Below are positions 47,219 to 59,526 of a stretch of DNA of 64,000 nt, one piece after another; position 1 is the first letter of the stretch; each line of letters begins with the position of its first letter. The DNA lies in NCBI GenBank assembly GCA_005406025.1, contig BGZK01000225.1, forward strand, positions 1 through 64,000. The letters are read 5' to 3'. Below the pieces are notes generated by a model. The model made no database searches, had not been told where the DNA came from, and saw nothing but the letters and a program-made list of their open reading frames with translations. The stretch is from Eumeta japonica. Taxonomy: Eukaryota > Arthropoda > Insecta > Lepidoptera > Psychidae. The position numbers were made by a program, and so were the translations under genes.

Positions 47219-48780
47219 CAAAAGGTTATTTAAAGTATGTTATGATGAGAATATGTTATGATCACGAGAATATGATGATGATGATGATGATGATACAACT
47301 GAAATCTTCGATGGTCTTTAATGTTCTCCGGCCAGGGGAGGCAACAGCGGGAGAGGACAGAAACTTCTAGTCCGGATATTGCCTAATAACAATGTTTTGT
47401 TGTTTTGGGAGATTGTTATTATAGTACAGGTGTGATCGATTCGATTTGATATAATTTAATTTGATTGGCGAATCGAGTGAGTGATATTTTAATATAATAA
47501 ATGGAGAGATTAATAAAAAAAAATGCAAATTTAACCCAACTCCATCGAACCTAACTCAGTTTAACCTAACCTTCGTAGACTTAACTTTAAAAAAAAACTG
47601 CACCCCTTTGGTAAACCTAACACACACAGTTTCGATTTGAATAACTCTGCTCTCGACAGTCAACGAACGCATCGAAAAGAAAAAAGACAAGACAGAGAGT
47701 CATAAAGAAACAATCATAATATAAATGAACATAATATGATGAAGTATACTTGATTGTTTCATAGCAATATCTACAGCAGAACACACAGTTTAATATAAAT
47801 TACATATCACAGTGATCTTTTAATTGAGGTATTGTTTGTTTGTAGGAACCATTTCCAATAAAGAGATATTTGAACGTCGAAATCATTTAAAAATCGAGAC
47901 TATGGTAATTGTATTTGTCGTTTTGTGTACTACAAACATCTCTGAACCAACTTCGAAATAATATGAATCGAAAATTAACACTCCTGCTAAAATACCAAAA
48001 AATTTCGTTCATGTGTACCATTCTTTGTAATAATCAAGCAACCTAGATAAATATCACCGCCTAGATATCAATCACCGTCTTTATACTACAATACTACATT
48101 TATTCATATTTTTTACGATTCCGTACCCAAAGAGTTCCAGCGAGACCTTATACGTCTACGCCGTCTACCAATCCATCTATCTGTCCTGCCTTTAAAAGGT
48201 TGTATAGTATGAATCTTAATAGCTGGTGATTTAAAATTTTATTAAATAAATCTTTTATTGTTTATTTTTAGCTATAATCTTTAATAAAGTGTGTAGGAGA
48301 GTAATGGAAATTTTTCGATAATAATAAAAGTTTTGCATAAAAATAAACTTTTTGAACCTTAATAGGTGGATAGTTGAAGTTTTAACAGAGTATTTGGTAG
48401 GCGACCACACAAATACCAAAAAAAAATTAAAAAATTAGGGAGTTGCTGATAAGAAAAAAAATAAATTTAACTTGTTTCATTGTTTATCCATCGTAAAAAC
48501 AGTAATACACACAAGCATCAAAATTGTGTATAATTTTAGTGCAAGCTCTGAAATAAAATAGTAAGTACCACCCGTAAGTCAAATTCACGCTAAGAATCCC
48601 GTTTTGAATGAAAAAAAATCGACTTTTTTTAAAATATTGATATAGAATCCTACGGTGCACGTATTCGAGTAGCAGTTGTTTACTTTTTTTTAACAGCACA
48701 TTTTTGACTATATTTACATGCATTGACAAATAAAAGTTCTTCAGCCATGAAACAAACCTCTAAATCATGTAATAGAATAT
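47219..48780. other. AT-rich DNA with an (ATG)n microsatellite
   Basis: An (ATG)n run of about eight units lies at 47272-47295. Otherwise AT-rich without a gene. The segment 48110-48200 has phrases reminiscent of the GGTTCCGTACC repeat but too weak to call. Confidence 0.45.
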
Positions 48781-48799
48781 TCGAAATAGAAGGATTCGC

Positions 48800-49235
48800 G
48801 AGATGCAATTGGCGTATTCGCGATCTCTCCAAGGCATTTGAATGTGTTTATCATGAAACTCTGATCGGGAAACTACGTCATTATGGAGTAACAGGCCGGG
48901 AACTCGACTTTCTGAGGTCGTATTTGAGTAACAGGCTTCAGAGAGTCGATGTCAATGGCATGAGATCGTCTGGATGTATAGTCCACATGGGTGTACCACA
49001 CGGATCAAATCTCTGTCCCTTTCTTTTTTTAGTTTACATAAATGATTTGCCTAACCTTGTTATGGATGTTCATGAGATAGTACTGTTTGCAGATGATACT
49101 TCTTTCTTATTCAAAGTTAAAAGACAACAACCCACCTATGACGATGTGATTAATGCTATCTGTAAACTAAAGAAATGGTTTACGGCAAATAACCTACTTC
49201 TTAATGAAAACAAAATGTGTTATGTTAATGTTTAT
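48800..49235 (+). pseudogene. Reverse transcriptase fragment of a jockey/CR1-type LINE
   Basis: The frame keeps the palm and fingers motifs of non-LTR reverse transcriptases: DLSKAFECVYHETLI (first catalytic Asp region, from 48822), GVPHGSNLCPFLFLVYINDL (normally GVPQGS-LGP), and IVLFADDTSFLFKV with the catalytic FADD at 49086-49097. It ends with KKWFTANNLLLNENK. It makes cDNA in a full element, but here both the endonuclease and the C-terminal half are missing. Substitutions such as Q to H in GVPQGS suggest a dead copy. It is among the best-preserved TE coding stretches in the window. Confidence 0.9.
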
Positions 49236-49284
49236 GAAATGTTAATTATAATTATATTATACACAGGGGGCTTCTTATTAATGA

Positions 49285-49990
49285 AGTAATTCTTAGAATC
49301 GATTCAGTAGTTCGATTCAATAATACAAATACGCAGACAACGTAAAATACGAATGCAAATTTTCTTTTTAGAAATTTTCCGCTTCGCGAATACAACATAT
49401 CGCCATTTTCATAGGAATTGGATGAATGGTTTACGCAAGCACAAAAACGACAAAAAAAATATATTATTATACACCCCCACTCCCCCTCATGAAATACGCG
49501 TCTCATTACTATTAAGTTAGAAAACGCCATATGTACATACCGACAGGCAGACAGAATCTTATCAATTGCACAATTACATGTTCTCACTGTCCACTAATTT
49601 TCATCATAATTGGTTAAACAGTTCTTTGGTATAAATTAACATACAGGGAAACAGATTAAAAATAGTTTATTATTTGCATCATCACATATTTTGATTATAC
49701 ACCAATTTTCGTAAAGATCGATCAAAATGTTATAAAAAAAGTACAGACAGACAGACACAGTAGCCTATAATTTGCTCAATCACCTGTTCCCTTTCTATAC
49801 GAATTTATATCACGATCGGTCACACCATTTTCAACTTATAAAGGAATATACAGACAGACAGATAGATGTAAATTTTATAAATTCTAGAATGGAGGTCAGT
49901 AAGTTATAAAGTACGTATTCATCGCAACGTTTCAAAAAAAAAATTGAATGTACAGACGGACTTATATACAGGCTTATATGGTAGTATAGA
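49285..49990 (+). repeat. Non-LTR tail region with repeated ACAGACAGACAGA words
   Basis: 49285-49345 carries the AGAATCGATTCAGTAGTTCG phrase shared with 30450-30495 and 58755-58800. From 49535 to 49990 the words CAGGCAGACAGA / ACAGACAGACAGA / ACAGACAGACAGATAG recur about every 100-200 bp. This is typical of old lepidopteran retroposon tails. No protein. Confidence 0.5.
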
Positions 49991-50069
49991 TATAGTTTAA
50001 TATATTTTTGACTTTCAAACATTTTACTGTTTCTTTGTCTTTAAAATATTTCCTAAAACAGTACCCGTT

Positions 50070-50285
50070 TTCGAAGTGTCCCGAGCCCAAATACTGCTAC
50101 GGACATCTCAGATACTCTAAATTGACAGGAAAACCCCCGTGGGTCGGGTATCCAAGGCGTTTTTATAAATGTATTCATTTCGACTCCATCCGACGCATAA
50201 ATACGAGCGCTGCACAAAACAACTCGAGAATAATCCTCGAGTTCGTTAGCTACAATGTTGCCAACGACAGGCGATTTCCAATAAT
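50070..50285 (+). other. Coding-like block, unrecognised
   Basis: The plus frame 50008-50319 includes KYCYGHLRYSKLTGKPPWVG, which looks more protein-like than its flanks, with aromatic and Pro-Gly rich text and raised GC. No family is recognised. It lies head to head with the minus-strand block that follows, so both could come from one rearranged insert. It could be a decayed TE, a viral-type insert or a host exon. Confidence 0.25.
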
Positions 50286-50489
50286 TTATTTCGTTACAGT
50301 GTTGCGTGTACCGCTATAAATTCCCGGAGGATGTTGCCATACTCCGCCGGTAGCGTCGACGTCGGCCTTTCTTATGTCCGTGCCGGCGCACGGCTCTTGG
50401 TCTATGCGCCGGTTTTTGTCGGGATCGCTGGGTACGCGAAGAAAAATAACGTCGTCTTTACAAATATCCGGAAGTTTTTTACATGACAT
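50286..50489 (-). CDS. Small unrecognised ORF, coding-like
   Basis: A 67-codon minus frame from an ATG at 50489 to a TAA at 50286. The protein begins MSCKKLPDICKDDVIFLRVP and later has GGVWQHPPGIYSG. Its codons use many G/C third positions, unlike the AT-rich surroundings. It has three Cys within the first half and no signal peptide or membrane segment. I do not recognise the family. Because it is isolated, short and sharply different in composition from its neighbours, a horizontally acquired or TE-derived fragment is plausible. No promoter or introns are evident. Confidence 0.25.
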   Translation of the reverse strand: MSCKKLPDICKDDVIFLRVPSDPDKNRRIDQEPCAGTDIRKADVDATGGVWQHPPGIYSGTRNTVTK

Positions 50490-50609
50490 GCCATCCGTTC
50501 ATGGCGAAGTGTATAATTTTTTTTTATTATTATATATATAGCAAATATATACTACGGAATATATTATAATAGAATACTTTATAACGTGTTCTATTATTGT
50601 AATAACAAT

Positions 50610-50655
50610 AGCGGTAAAATAAAGCGCGTATATATACGCGCTTTATTTTACCGCT
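50610..50655. repeat. Perfect 46-bp palindrome
   Basis: The sequence AGCGGTAAAATAAAGCGCGT leads into TATATA and then its exact mirror complement, with no spacer. All 23 base pairs match. It can extrude as a cruciform. It is not part of any repeat I recognise. Confidence 0.95.
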
Positions 50656-50659
50656 AAGC

Positions 50660-52220
50660 TGTTTAACTAAAAGCAGGGCAACCACTATCTGCGTTCGTGT
50701 ATTTATTTGACATTTATGGAATTTTTATGCTCTATAGGCATATATTGATAACGATTTATACGTCATTAAGGTTAATTTAAGTCGATTTCCCTATATACTA
50801 CATTTAAATATTGTAATGATTTCGAAACGGATATTTATGACATTCAAGTTTTATTTATTATTAACGTATTTTTCCTGTAGATTATTAAGATTTTCTTTAT
50901 TCACTTTTTGCATGTATTAGTTTTTTATTGATTCCCCCAATTTTGTTCTAGGGTTTATTTCTCGCGAGTCAGCCGTCTATGATCTAAGCAAAAACATCGG
51001 TACTCGAACAAATGATAGGACAAAAAATAATTACCGCTTTTAAAGTTGTCTCATAACTCTTGTACTTGTGGTACGGTAAGCAAAAAACGAGCTTTTTAAA
51101 ACTAGACATAGATAAAATCATCACATTTACAAATTTACCCAAAATACAAAAAGAAAAAGCAAAACCTACAATATACGACTGTGAAACTATGTCTTGTGTA
51201 TATATTATGGTATTTTAGAACTTTTCTCATATTCAATGTTGTAAGATATTTTATGCGTGTCGCGGTTTATAGTGTATTTTGTATAATTTTACATATAAAC
51301 GTTAGCTACTAGTTTTATTGTGCATATATAATAATTTAAGGTACCTAAACGCACAAAATTTTATCTACCTTATAAAATATAGGTTTTTAAAAGGCACTTA
51401 AAACAGATTCTCTTAATTGGTATTACACTATATTTTAATTACGCTATATCTTGTATGTAAATTTTCGTACTTTATAAAACAACCCAATTTATTTAGTTTA
51501 ACAGAAAGTGTAACCGTTATAAATGCAAAGAATTTTTGCTACAGGAAGCGGCTGTCTTACGCCAATATACCGTCTATGGCTTTTGAAAAAGGGTTTCGAT
51601 TTTCATAAACTTTGAATTATTCTCCCGTCTACACGTTACAGCTGTCATTATTCAGGAGACCACTCGGAATTCTAAGGCGTACAAACACCAAAAGTATAGA
51701 TTTCGCATAATATAAGACGCACGTGCATCGATCCGCGTACAGTGGCGTATAAATGTAGTCAATTCTGCATGCTCAATTGGGTGTTTGTATTTCTGAATAC
51801 GTTATGACTAATATTCCATTTATCATTGTTACAACGGCGACTTCAAAAATTATCCGACACTGTCTTCATCTTTCATTTATACCTAAACTTTTCGGATCTG
51901 AACGAAAAAAATAAATTCAAAAATGCACGCCGCTATGGCTTTTATAATAATGAAACGCACAAAAAATAAAACAGTAATGTATGGTCAATCCAGGATGAAA
52001 ATTTAATTGAAAAAATAAGAATTTACAATTCAAAATTTCCGCTCAACTCACTTGCAGCGACACTTGAGATATCTTAAGAAAACAAAAAAAATTGGTTATG
52101 TGTAAAGTCGATTTACGGACGATAATTTTACGTGATAACATCATAAGAGAACATTAATGACAAATCTGCATACTTTCATGAATTGAATTGGATTATTATG
52201 ACTGAATTATCATTATTTTG
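50660..52220. other. AT-rich DNA, no gene seen
   Basis: No supported gene; open frames are 63 codons or shorter. No transposon motif recognised. Confidence 0.5.
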
Positions 52221-52264
52221 TATCTCTCTTCCACTTCATCGACCGATAGAGTGGAAGAGAGATA
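52221..52264. repeat. 15-bp-arm perfect hairpin
   Basis: TATCTCTCTTCCACT (52221-52235) faces AGTGGAAGAGAGATA (52250-52264) across a 14-base loop. A GC-rich stretch with CGCTCTCGCTCGCACGCTCG follows at 52290-52350. Confidence 0.9.
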
Positions 52265-53823
52265 GATGCGTCACAAGCCGAACGCTTAGGACGCGCCTCT
52301 CTATCGCTTGTTCCGCGCTCTCGCTCGCACGCTCGGTTCAGGCGGAACGCGACAATTAGTCATGCTTTTTCGTGCGTGCAGAGGGCGTTCATCGATTTAT
52401 AAGACGTTATCACGCCAAAAAAAAAACTAAAGACAAATATTCTTAAATACTAGGCTAAGATGACTCATACGATTAAGGATACTCAGACCATTTTCTCCAA
52501 AACTATTAATTTCTCTTGATCGTTCGTTGTAATAATTGTATCTTGTGTGAGAGACTTGAATTGGTATAAAGATTGAAGGATAAAGATTCCTCTTCAAAAT
52601 AGTGCACATTTTATATCAATTAAGTACATTATATTATTAGTGAGAACTATGAGATTTAAGTAGGCTTAATGTTTTCTGTTGAGCGACAGTAACGCTCAGT
52701 TGCGTTGCGGCTTATAATAGTGCAATAATAGGAATATGCTTTACGATCTACATATTCTAGTTCTTACGATGACTAATTTCTTTTGTTTAGTCGGGATATA
52801 AGATGGTTTCTATTCCAACTAAGCAAAGTTTCGACAGACAGACGATTTCTATACGTTATAATATAAATTAGGCAATATGTTTCCGAATGATATCTTATTG
52901 TATTAAACAGAAAAGCAAATATTCCAAATCTAATAACCCTCGTTTTGGACCTCGCCGCAGCCGGCTAAAATTTAAACTAAAATATCTCTCATTTCCGAAT
53001 CATAAACATTTTAATCGTTTTTAAATAAGATTGCAACACGATCGCCATCTTTTATGCTATCCATACATATAGTAATTTAGCTGTCAAATAGTTGATGCAT
53101 CGTCTCGCCAGTTCTCTTTACAGCCATTGTATTGAAAGAAAATATTTCTCAATAGGACGGGGCTATAATATACTTTTTGTGGAGCGTACACCAGACCGTG
53201 CTACTAAAGTAAAAATGATGCTGTTCCGACCGCGGCGCGAGCGCGCTACCAAATGGTCGTGACTTTTATAGAGCTACGTGTCTATAGGCGTCGCTGTTTA
53301 TTATTTATTTCAACATACTTATATCGTTGTTTATTACTAATTTCTGTAAGATATGATATTCTGGAAGATAATGTAGTCGACATTAAGAGTCGTCTCATAG
53401 TAATCTTTAAAATTACATGAAATTTTTTTTTAAATTATCAATTGTCACGTTTTCGATTTGTATTGTTCTGACTTTGAAATTAAAGTTTAATATGAAAATT
53501 GAATCGATGTATAAACGAAAAAATGAATATGTTTAAGTTGTTTAGTATTTTTGTGTATTCTGCCTTCATGGATCCACATTCCAATTTTCTTATTAATATT
53601 CCTAGATCATGAAGCTTTCTAGTCATTAAGAGCCACGTCGTAAGACAGCATCCAAAGCAGTAAACTCCTTTAAGCGGTTTAGTAGACGGAAGGTGGCTCC
53701 CTGCCACTTTAGTGGTCGTGTAAGCCGCTTATGACTCACTCAACATCAATAGTCGATGAGCATCAGAGCAAGATAGCAGCAGGTCTTGGGATATTTTAAT
53801 ATTTTTTTTTTGTTATCTATTAT
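52265..53823. other. Mixed-composition DNA, no gene seen
   Basis: Contains the GC-rich patch at 52270-52360 and another near 53225-53260. The minus-strand 75-codon frame at 53480-53707 has a protein-like first third but no recognised family. Confidence 0.45.
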
Positions 53824-53945
53824 TATAAACTCGCGCCTATTTCTCAGAAGAATAGGCAGACTATAGACTTCCACACGCTACAATCTTTGCATATCTCTTT
53901 TGTTTCACTGACATTCATCAATCTTTTCATGCAGGCTCAATAAGA
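53824..53945 (+). repeat. Dispersed lepidopteran-type repeat, copy 2
   Basis: Aligns with 8168-8295: AACTCGCGCCTATTTCTCAG, AATAGGCAGACTATAGACTT and ACATTCATCAATCTTTTCAT. Followed by a purine-rich degenerate stretch at 53945-54105, the opposite-strand counterpart of the pyrimidine-rich repeat at 30150-30350. Confidence 0.5.
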
Positions 53946-54106
53946 AAGAAGGAAATCGGGAGTAAAAGAGGACGAGGATGAAAGTGAAAGATGGAGAATG
54001 AACCGAAATTAATTGAGGGAAAGAGACTCTAGATTAAGGGATAAAATATTTGAATTAGGAATGGGATCAAGAGCAGAATTGGTAAAGGGATTAGGATTAG
54101 GTTTAG

Positions 54107-54295
54107 ACTTCACGGACGAAAGATATCCGGCCACGCGACCTACAGACCGGGTTACATAGGATTTTTACCCTCTAAAACCACTCCCTTGGCGTGACTCTAT
54201 TTGCGAATCTTATGTATCCGACGTGGAAGTAATATATACTTAGACGAGCGGGTGAAGCGAACAACAAAGTTTGGGGATTTCGTGTCGCGTGGGAA
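54107..54295 (+). repeat. Dispersed repeat, CCGGCCACGCGACCT family, copy 2
   Basis: CCGGCCACGCGACCTACAGA, GGATTTTTACCCTCTAAAA, ACTCCCTTGGCGTGACTCTA and GTGTCGCGTGGGAAT match 44986-45190 in order. The following 54300-54600 segment is a C/T-rich degenerate region with a small hairpin at 54333-54356. Confidence 0.6.
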
Positions 54296-54599
54296 TTCCA
54301 ATTATGACCGTAAATTGAAACTCGATTCCGGTCCCGGTATTATTCCCGATACCGGGTACCGCTGTCGATTCAATTCTGATCAAATTGTCTGGCAACAACG
54401 TATCTTCTTACACCCACATCTCACGTTCTGTCTCATTCGGTTTATTATGGAACGATTTCTCTCCCTATCTTAATCTCGATCTCGGTCTTCTTAGGCTTGC
54501 AATCCCAGACCGGGTGGATGGTCTTGACTCTCTCTCGGGCATTGCTCCTAGCATTAGCCCTGAGAAAATAGTATACGGAAATCGTCCTACATTCACGCA

Positions 54600-55299
54600 G
54601 TCAAGCCCCAAGCCGCAGTAAAAAAATCTAGTTTAGCCTTATATGTTTATTTTGATATATAGGAATAGCTATATTTCATTCAGTCAGTCCAGTATTTTAT
54701 GAAATGTATAAAAGGATAACATGTCTTCATAAACATTCACGTTTACAATATTAGTATGATGTTATCAAACGGTGAGTCTCATCAGTCTCACCATTTTCAA
54801 AACTTTTGGTCAGCCAACAATTTTTGTTTTAAGGAGTTTTCTATGTAAGTCGGTAAGTATATTGTTAAGCTTAGACGGTGTCATTTCATTGCCTGCGACA
54901 ACTTCCAAACCGGTACTGGAACAGTAAGAACATCTAAGAATTAAGGTCTGCAACCAACAATACTATAGTGAAGATTTAAAAACTAGCAATCTAAAACTAG
55001 CGTGGAGCACCAGACTTTTTGAGTCTCAATCGACATTTTAGCACTGTCATTTTCTCTTTGACACACATCTGGCCCAAAATCCTTCGCCACACAAACTCTC
55101 TTATTCACACTGGCTGCTTCAAGCATATCGTCAGTACATCATTATTCTTAGCATGCTTAGAAAAGTACGTGTTGCCTGTTTATTTATTTTTTTTTCCATT
55201 ATTAATTTTACAAATCCTTAAAAACCTACTATTATCATATGCAAAAAGAAAAATATTATTAATTTAATATTACATGCTGCTGAAAAGTGTTCTCCCCCA
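54600..55299. other. Unassigned DNA
   Basis: No gene. Plus-strand frames at 54385-54621 and 55019-55267 match nothing. Confidence 0.45.
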
Positions 55300-55500
55300 A
55301 TGTCTTTATTTCAGACTGAGAAGGTAGATCCTTAAGCCGCTTGCCTAGCTTAACCGCTAACCGCTAGGCTGGGACAGCTAACAATGTTATCGCTAACGTG
55401 GTGATAATGTTAGGGACCAGCCGTTCAACGTGTTGTCGAAAGCGCGGAGCGAATTTAGCGATTTGATTTTAATAAAAACTTCATTGGTTAATTCGCACTT
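55300..55500 (+). repeat. Dispersed repeat shared with 25.7 kb, copy 2
   Basis: Opens with GTCTTTATTTCAGACTGAGA and closes with TTCATTGGTTAATTCGCAC, matching the order of phrases in 25680-25865. A stem GCCTAGC / GCTAGGC lies in the middle (about 55348-55375). Confidence 0.4.
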
Positions 55501-56756
55501 AATCCTTAATTATTTATTATTACTATGTAGAGCAGTTTTGCCGTCGCTCTTGGCACTAAATAATAATAACGACAAATATGTATCTTCTTACTGGATATCT
55601 AAAATTATTAAAATATATTAATTCGTTCTAAAACTATATTACAGTTATAATTTATTTAAACAATGGCAAACTATATACAATCATATAGATATAGACATAT
55701 AGAGACCAAACTCCATGATTACAAAATCTTCATTTATTCATCAGAATTCTTTTACCGTTTTGACTTTGTGTGTGACACACGGTGTTATATATATGAAAAC
55801 AGCAACACAAATACCTACAGCAAAGAAAACCTGTGTTATTTTGAGACAAACGTTGTATTTGCATGCGGCATTGCGGGCATACAAATAAGTAATACATAGC
55901 TTAATAGTGGGCGGTTCACATCCATGGAATCAGTGATTGCGCAAGCCGCTCCGATCGATGCACGCTTGATCATCGAGCTGGTGATGTCTTTGAAAGCGTT
56001 TGAGGTCGGAGAAGGCAATCTCCCGTATACTTTTAATCTATAAACAAATATTTGACTTTGGAAAATAAAAAATATGACTTCTATGAAAATAAATATTATT
56101 ACTTAGACCGATGAGAAAACTAAGCCTAATAAATTTTCTACATGCCCGAAAATTTCAACTTGATATAAATAAGATGCGTGAACTTCAATGCCTACCTGCA
56201 CACTAAATAACTCATTAGATATTTCCTTTTATTTAACTATCTACCTTAAACGCTCGTATAAAAAAGATAAAGTATATAAATACGGGGATAAACATCTTAT
56301 TTTTAGATCGGGGCATAATAAATCATACAATTTTTATATGAATAATTTCCAATAATTTTTGCGATGTATGTGAATAAATTGAGAGTTAAAAGGTATAAAA
56401 ACAAACAAAGAGTCTGTTTACCAAACTTATTATACTTTTTTATTTTTTTTTTCTTCATATTGTGCTATTACTTTGTCGTGGTATTAATGCGAATAATTTA
56501 ATACGAAGTAATACAAAGAGTTAATTTACTTTGATTATTCTACATTTGTAACACTCTTCAACATTTTACAATAACATTGTCGTAGGGCCATGCTTTAGTC
56601 AAGTTGGTTGATCAATAAAAATTGACCGGCTTGAACGATGATATACAACACTCTCACAGGCTTAAAGTAATAAATCTTATCTGTAATGTTTCATCCAGTG
56701 AATGTAAGTTCCGGTGGCTCGTTCGACTTCATCAGCCCCTTTACTTTAAGATCAAT
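55501..56756. other. AT-rich DNA, no gene seen
   Basis: No supported gene. Frames at 55663-55899 and 55836-56018 overlap on opposite strands and are unfamiliar. Confidence 0.5.
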
Positions 56757-56880
56757 CCATTTTCTTCTCCACCAGACATCCTCTTCTTAGGCAAGAGGCT
56801 TGCGACGTATCGGTGGCTCCTCTCGTTTTCTGAGCATCCATGGGTGGCGGTGACCGCCTACCCTCCGGTTGCTCGTATGT
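56757..56880 (-). repeat. Dispersed retroposon-tail family, copy 3
   Basis: In reverse orientation: CATCCATGGGTGGCGGTGAC is the complement of the CACCGCCGCCCATGG signature, and CCAGACATCCTCTTCTTAGG matches the reversed mid part of copy 2. The plus-strand frame over it translates the repeat and is not a gene. Confidence 0.55.
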
Positions 56881-56989
56881 TCATATACCTCTCGTCAATT
56901 ATATAAAATAGAAATTAAGACTGTTTAATATTGTTGTAAAATGTTGAACGAAACGTCATACGAAAATCCTTCTTCGGTATCGGTTGACG

Positions 56990-57235
56990 TCGACTTCCGC
57001 GGGTGGCGCTTCGTGCAAGCCGATCGCCGTCCGCGCCTAAACTACTCATTACGGTAGAGATGACAGTCGCCCACAGCGGCAGCAATTACGGCTGCTGCCC
57101 GCGCAGGTAAATGGCTCCGGGAAGCAAGTCGCCGTTTGCTGTTTGCATCCGATATTATTGCTGTAGGTTCGCTCGACTGCGCGACAGCAGCGGCAGGGTT
57201 ATGCACCGATGACGCGTCGCGGGTCAATGAACTTC
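56990..57235. other. GC-rich CpG block
   Basis: GC-rich block with CGGCAGCAATTACGGCTGCT, a 6-bp stem around a TAATT-type core, and several GCGACAGC words. Open on both strands for about 60 codons without a recognisable product. Possible conserved regulatory block. Confidence 0.25.
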
Positions 57236-57587
57236 ATTTAATTTTATCTCTACCCATAACCGAGTTCCGCACGAGCGACACATCACAGGTTACATTTTGA
57301 TCTGAAACAAACTCTATAAAGACAATATTTTCTGTTTGTGCATGTTAATATCAGCCATTCTAAAACAGATCAGTTTTATTGGACTGCACTTATTGAAATT
57401 TGTTTTATTTGTCTCTAAATCAAATACGAAATAGTAAAAATTTACAACAAAGAATTTGAAATTATTTTTTACCGGTACAATAAAAAAAGAAATAGTTTAT
57501 TAACAAATGGTCTTATTATTATTTGACAATATATAATCGAATAATTATGTGACTATGTATAATAATTTCATTGTAGACTATTAGAAT
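57236..57587. other. AT-rich DNA, no gene seen
   Basis: Nothing recognisable. Confidence 0.5.
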
Positions 57588-57589
57588 TA

Positions 57590-58142
57590 GACGCTTGCCT
57601 GCAACATGTGTTAACATGCAACATGCTACCCACCGCTGACCCTCGAATCTGCTTTTCCACTACGACTTCTTATCCAACGAATTGAGAAAATTGAGAGAAT
57701 TGACAGATATCGAACATTTAAGCAAGTGTTAATTGTTGCTTTATCTTAGTCCGTTAAATAGTTATATTGTTAATTTTACCTACGTTTCATCCCATCTAGG
57801 CACATTCTCAGGAAAATGCAGATAGTCATATCCACTAGGGGGTAAGGAGTCTTAAAACAGTTTTAATATTTTTTTGGTTTTAACATTTTTTAACACTCCT
57901 TACGCTCCGGTGGATGTGACATTTTTCCAAGGATGTGCCTAGTTGGTATGAAACGTACATAGAAATAACAATATAACTATATAGCGGACTAAGATAAATA
58001 AACAATTAGCACTTGCTTAGGTGTTGGATATCTTCCAATCCTCTCGAATCAATATTCAATTCAATTCGTAGTAAAAGAACAAATTCGGGGGTCAGCAGTA
58101 GATTGCATGTTGCATGTTGATACACGATGCGGACATGCGTCT
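57590..58142. mobile_element. Inverted-arm MITE, GACGCTTGCC family, copy C (553 bp)
   Basis: Begins GACGCTTGCCTGCAACATG and ends GGACATGCGTC, with TA on both outer sides (57588-57589 and 58143-58144), a Tc1/mariner-type target duplication. Arms pair over about 240 bp, including a second inner block (CTACGTTTCATCCCATCTAG facing CTAGTTGGTATGAAACGTAC). Its length matches copy B almost exactly. No coding capacity. Confidence 0.85.
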
Positions 58143-58639
58143 AATTGTGAATTTTCGCGAATCAACACTTCACACAATAAACTATTTGAATTATTTCATT
58201 AACTACAATTTTATTGTAATTAATAAATATTACACCGAATTCGACCTTGACCACGGGTGAACCAACCGATTGAGTCTCAGCATTGGGGTGATAAAAACCA
58301 GACACGAATAGTTTTATTTTCTAATAAATAGCCACTTCTTCATAAAGTCCAAACAGACGTAGCGCATCACGACGATGTAATAACAGGTGTGAACTGAACG
58401 TCTGTTATCGTATCGGACGTTTTCACGCAACGCCCGTCCGACAAACGACCGGCAGACACTAGACACGTGTCACTAATTAAAAAGCTAGAGGTTCCGATTT
58501 GAAAATTCTCGTTAATGCAATGATAATTTGAAGCGGTGTAAGGTTTTATAGAGTGGTCGACTTAGAAGGGATACTTAATTTATGTACAAGGATAATTTTC
58601 TACAACTACCTTTGCTGCCGCGGATTCGTCTACTTGGAC
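58143..58639. other. Unassigned DNA
   Basis: A GC-richer patch near 58360-58475 has no recognised content. No gene. Confidence 0.45.
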
Positions 58640-58815
58640 ATCCTGGCCCTCTAACGATTCCAATATGTACGAAGCCGGGGCGAATGCTAGCATCAAAATG
58701 AAATATAGGCTGTATTACTCGGGGACAGTGTAACTTTGTATCGGTCAAGAAATTTTTAGAATCGGTGTAGCAGTTATTTACAATTATACAAATATGTGTC
58801 AAGTCGGCGACAAAT
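58640..58815 (+). repeat. Non-LTR tail fragment
   Basis: GGACATCCTGGCCCTCTAAC, then TATAGGCTGTATTACTCGGG and AGAATCGGTGTAGCAG match phrases I know from lepidopteran retroposon 3' ends. They are shared with 30370-30495 and 49285-49345. Old and diverged. Confidence 0.5.
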
Positions 58816-59526
58816 GTTTAAATAGCTTACATAAAAATCTGTGTTTATTTTATTATATAATATATTATCTTACTGTTTATATTTAATGTTTGTTTTTGTC
58901 ATGGAACTGAATAAAGAACGGGTTTCATTAGTTCAAGTTTTCTAAGAAGTTTGTATATAAAAAAAACAACTCTATCAACGAAACCATCTTCAAAAAGTTA
59001 ATCAAAACCTAATTAAAATCGTAATTCACAAAAAATTAAATCGCACCTTTTAAATAAAGGCAATTTGCGTAATCAACGTCCCAAAAAATGTCAATGACGA
59101 CACCATATCGATTTTTGAGTTTGTTTTCCACCTTTGAGGGATTGACTTAAAAAAAATCTCAAAATACGTATTTGTTTATTTGTCTTTTGGATTATTTTTA
59201 CGAAGCTTCGTGTCGAAATTTTTATTTAATATTGAAACTTGGAATCTCCATTTTGGCTCTTTAGGGGTTGAGTTTCGGAATTTCCTTCCTTATTCCCTGT
59301 CTAAATCCTAAAGGGAATCGCTAGGCATAATTTCAGCTTCCTAGGTTCAAGAGTTTGGGCTGGGTGTAGATAAGTCAGTGAGTCAATCAATCAGGATTTT
59401 TTTATGTACATGGATAAATAATAATCAGCTAATGAAATAAGTATTTCACCTATGCACGTAATTAAATTCTTCTAAGTTTATGTAAAAGTGTTGTGTTGTC
59501 AATTTCACTTTTAACATAGAATCCGT
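58816..59526. other. AT-rich DNA, no gene seen
   Basis: No repeat or gene recognised. Confidence 0.5.
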
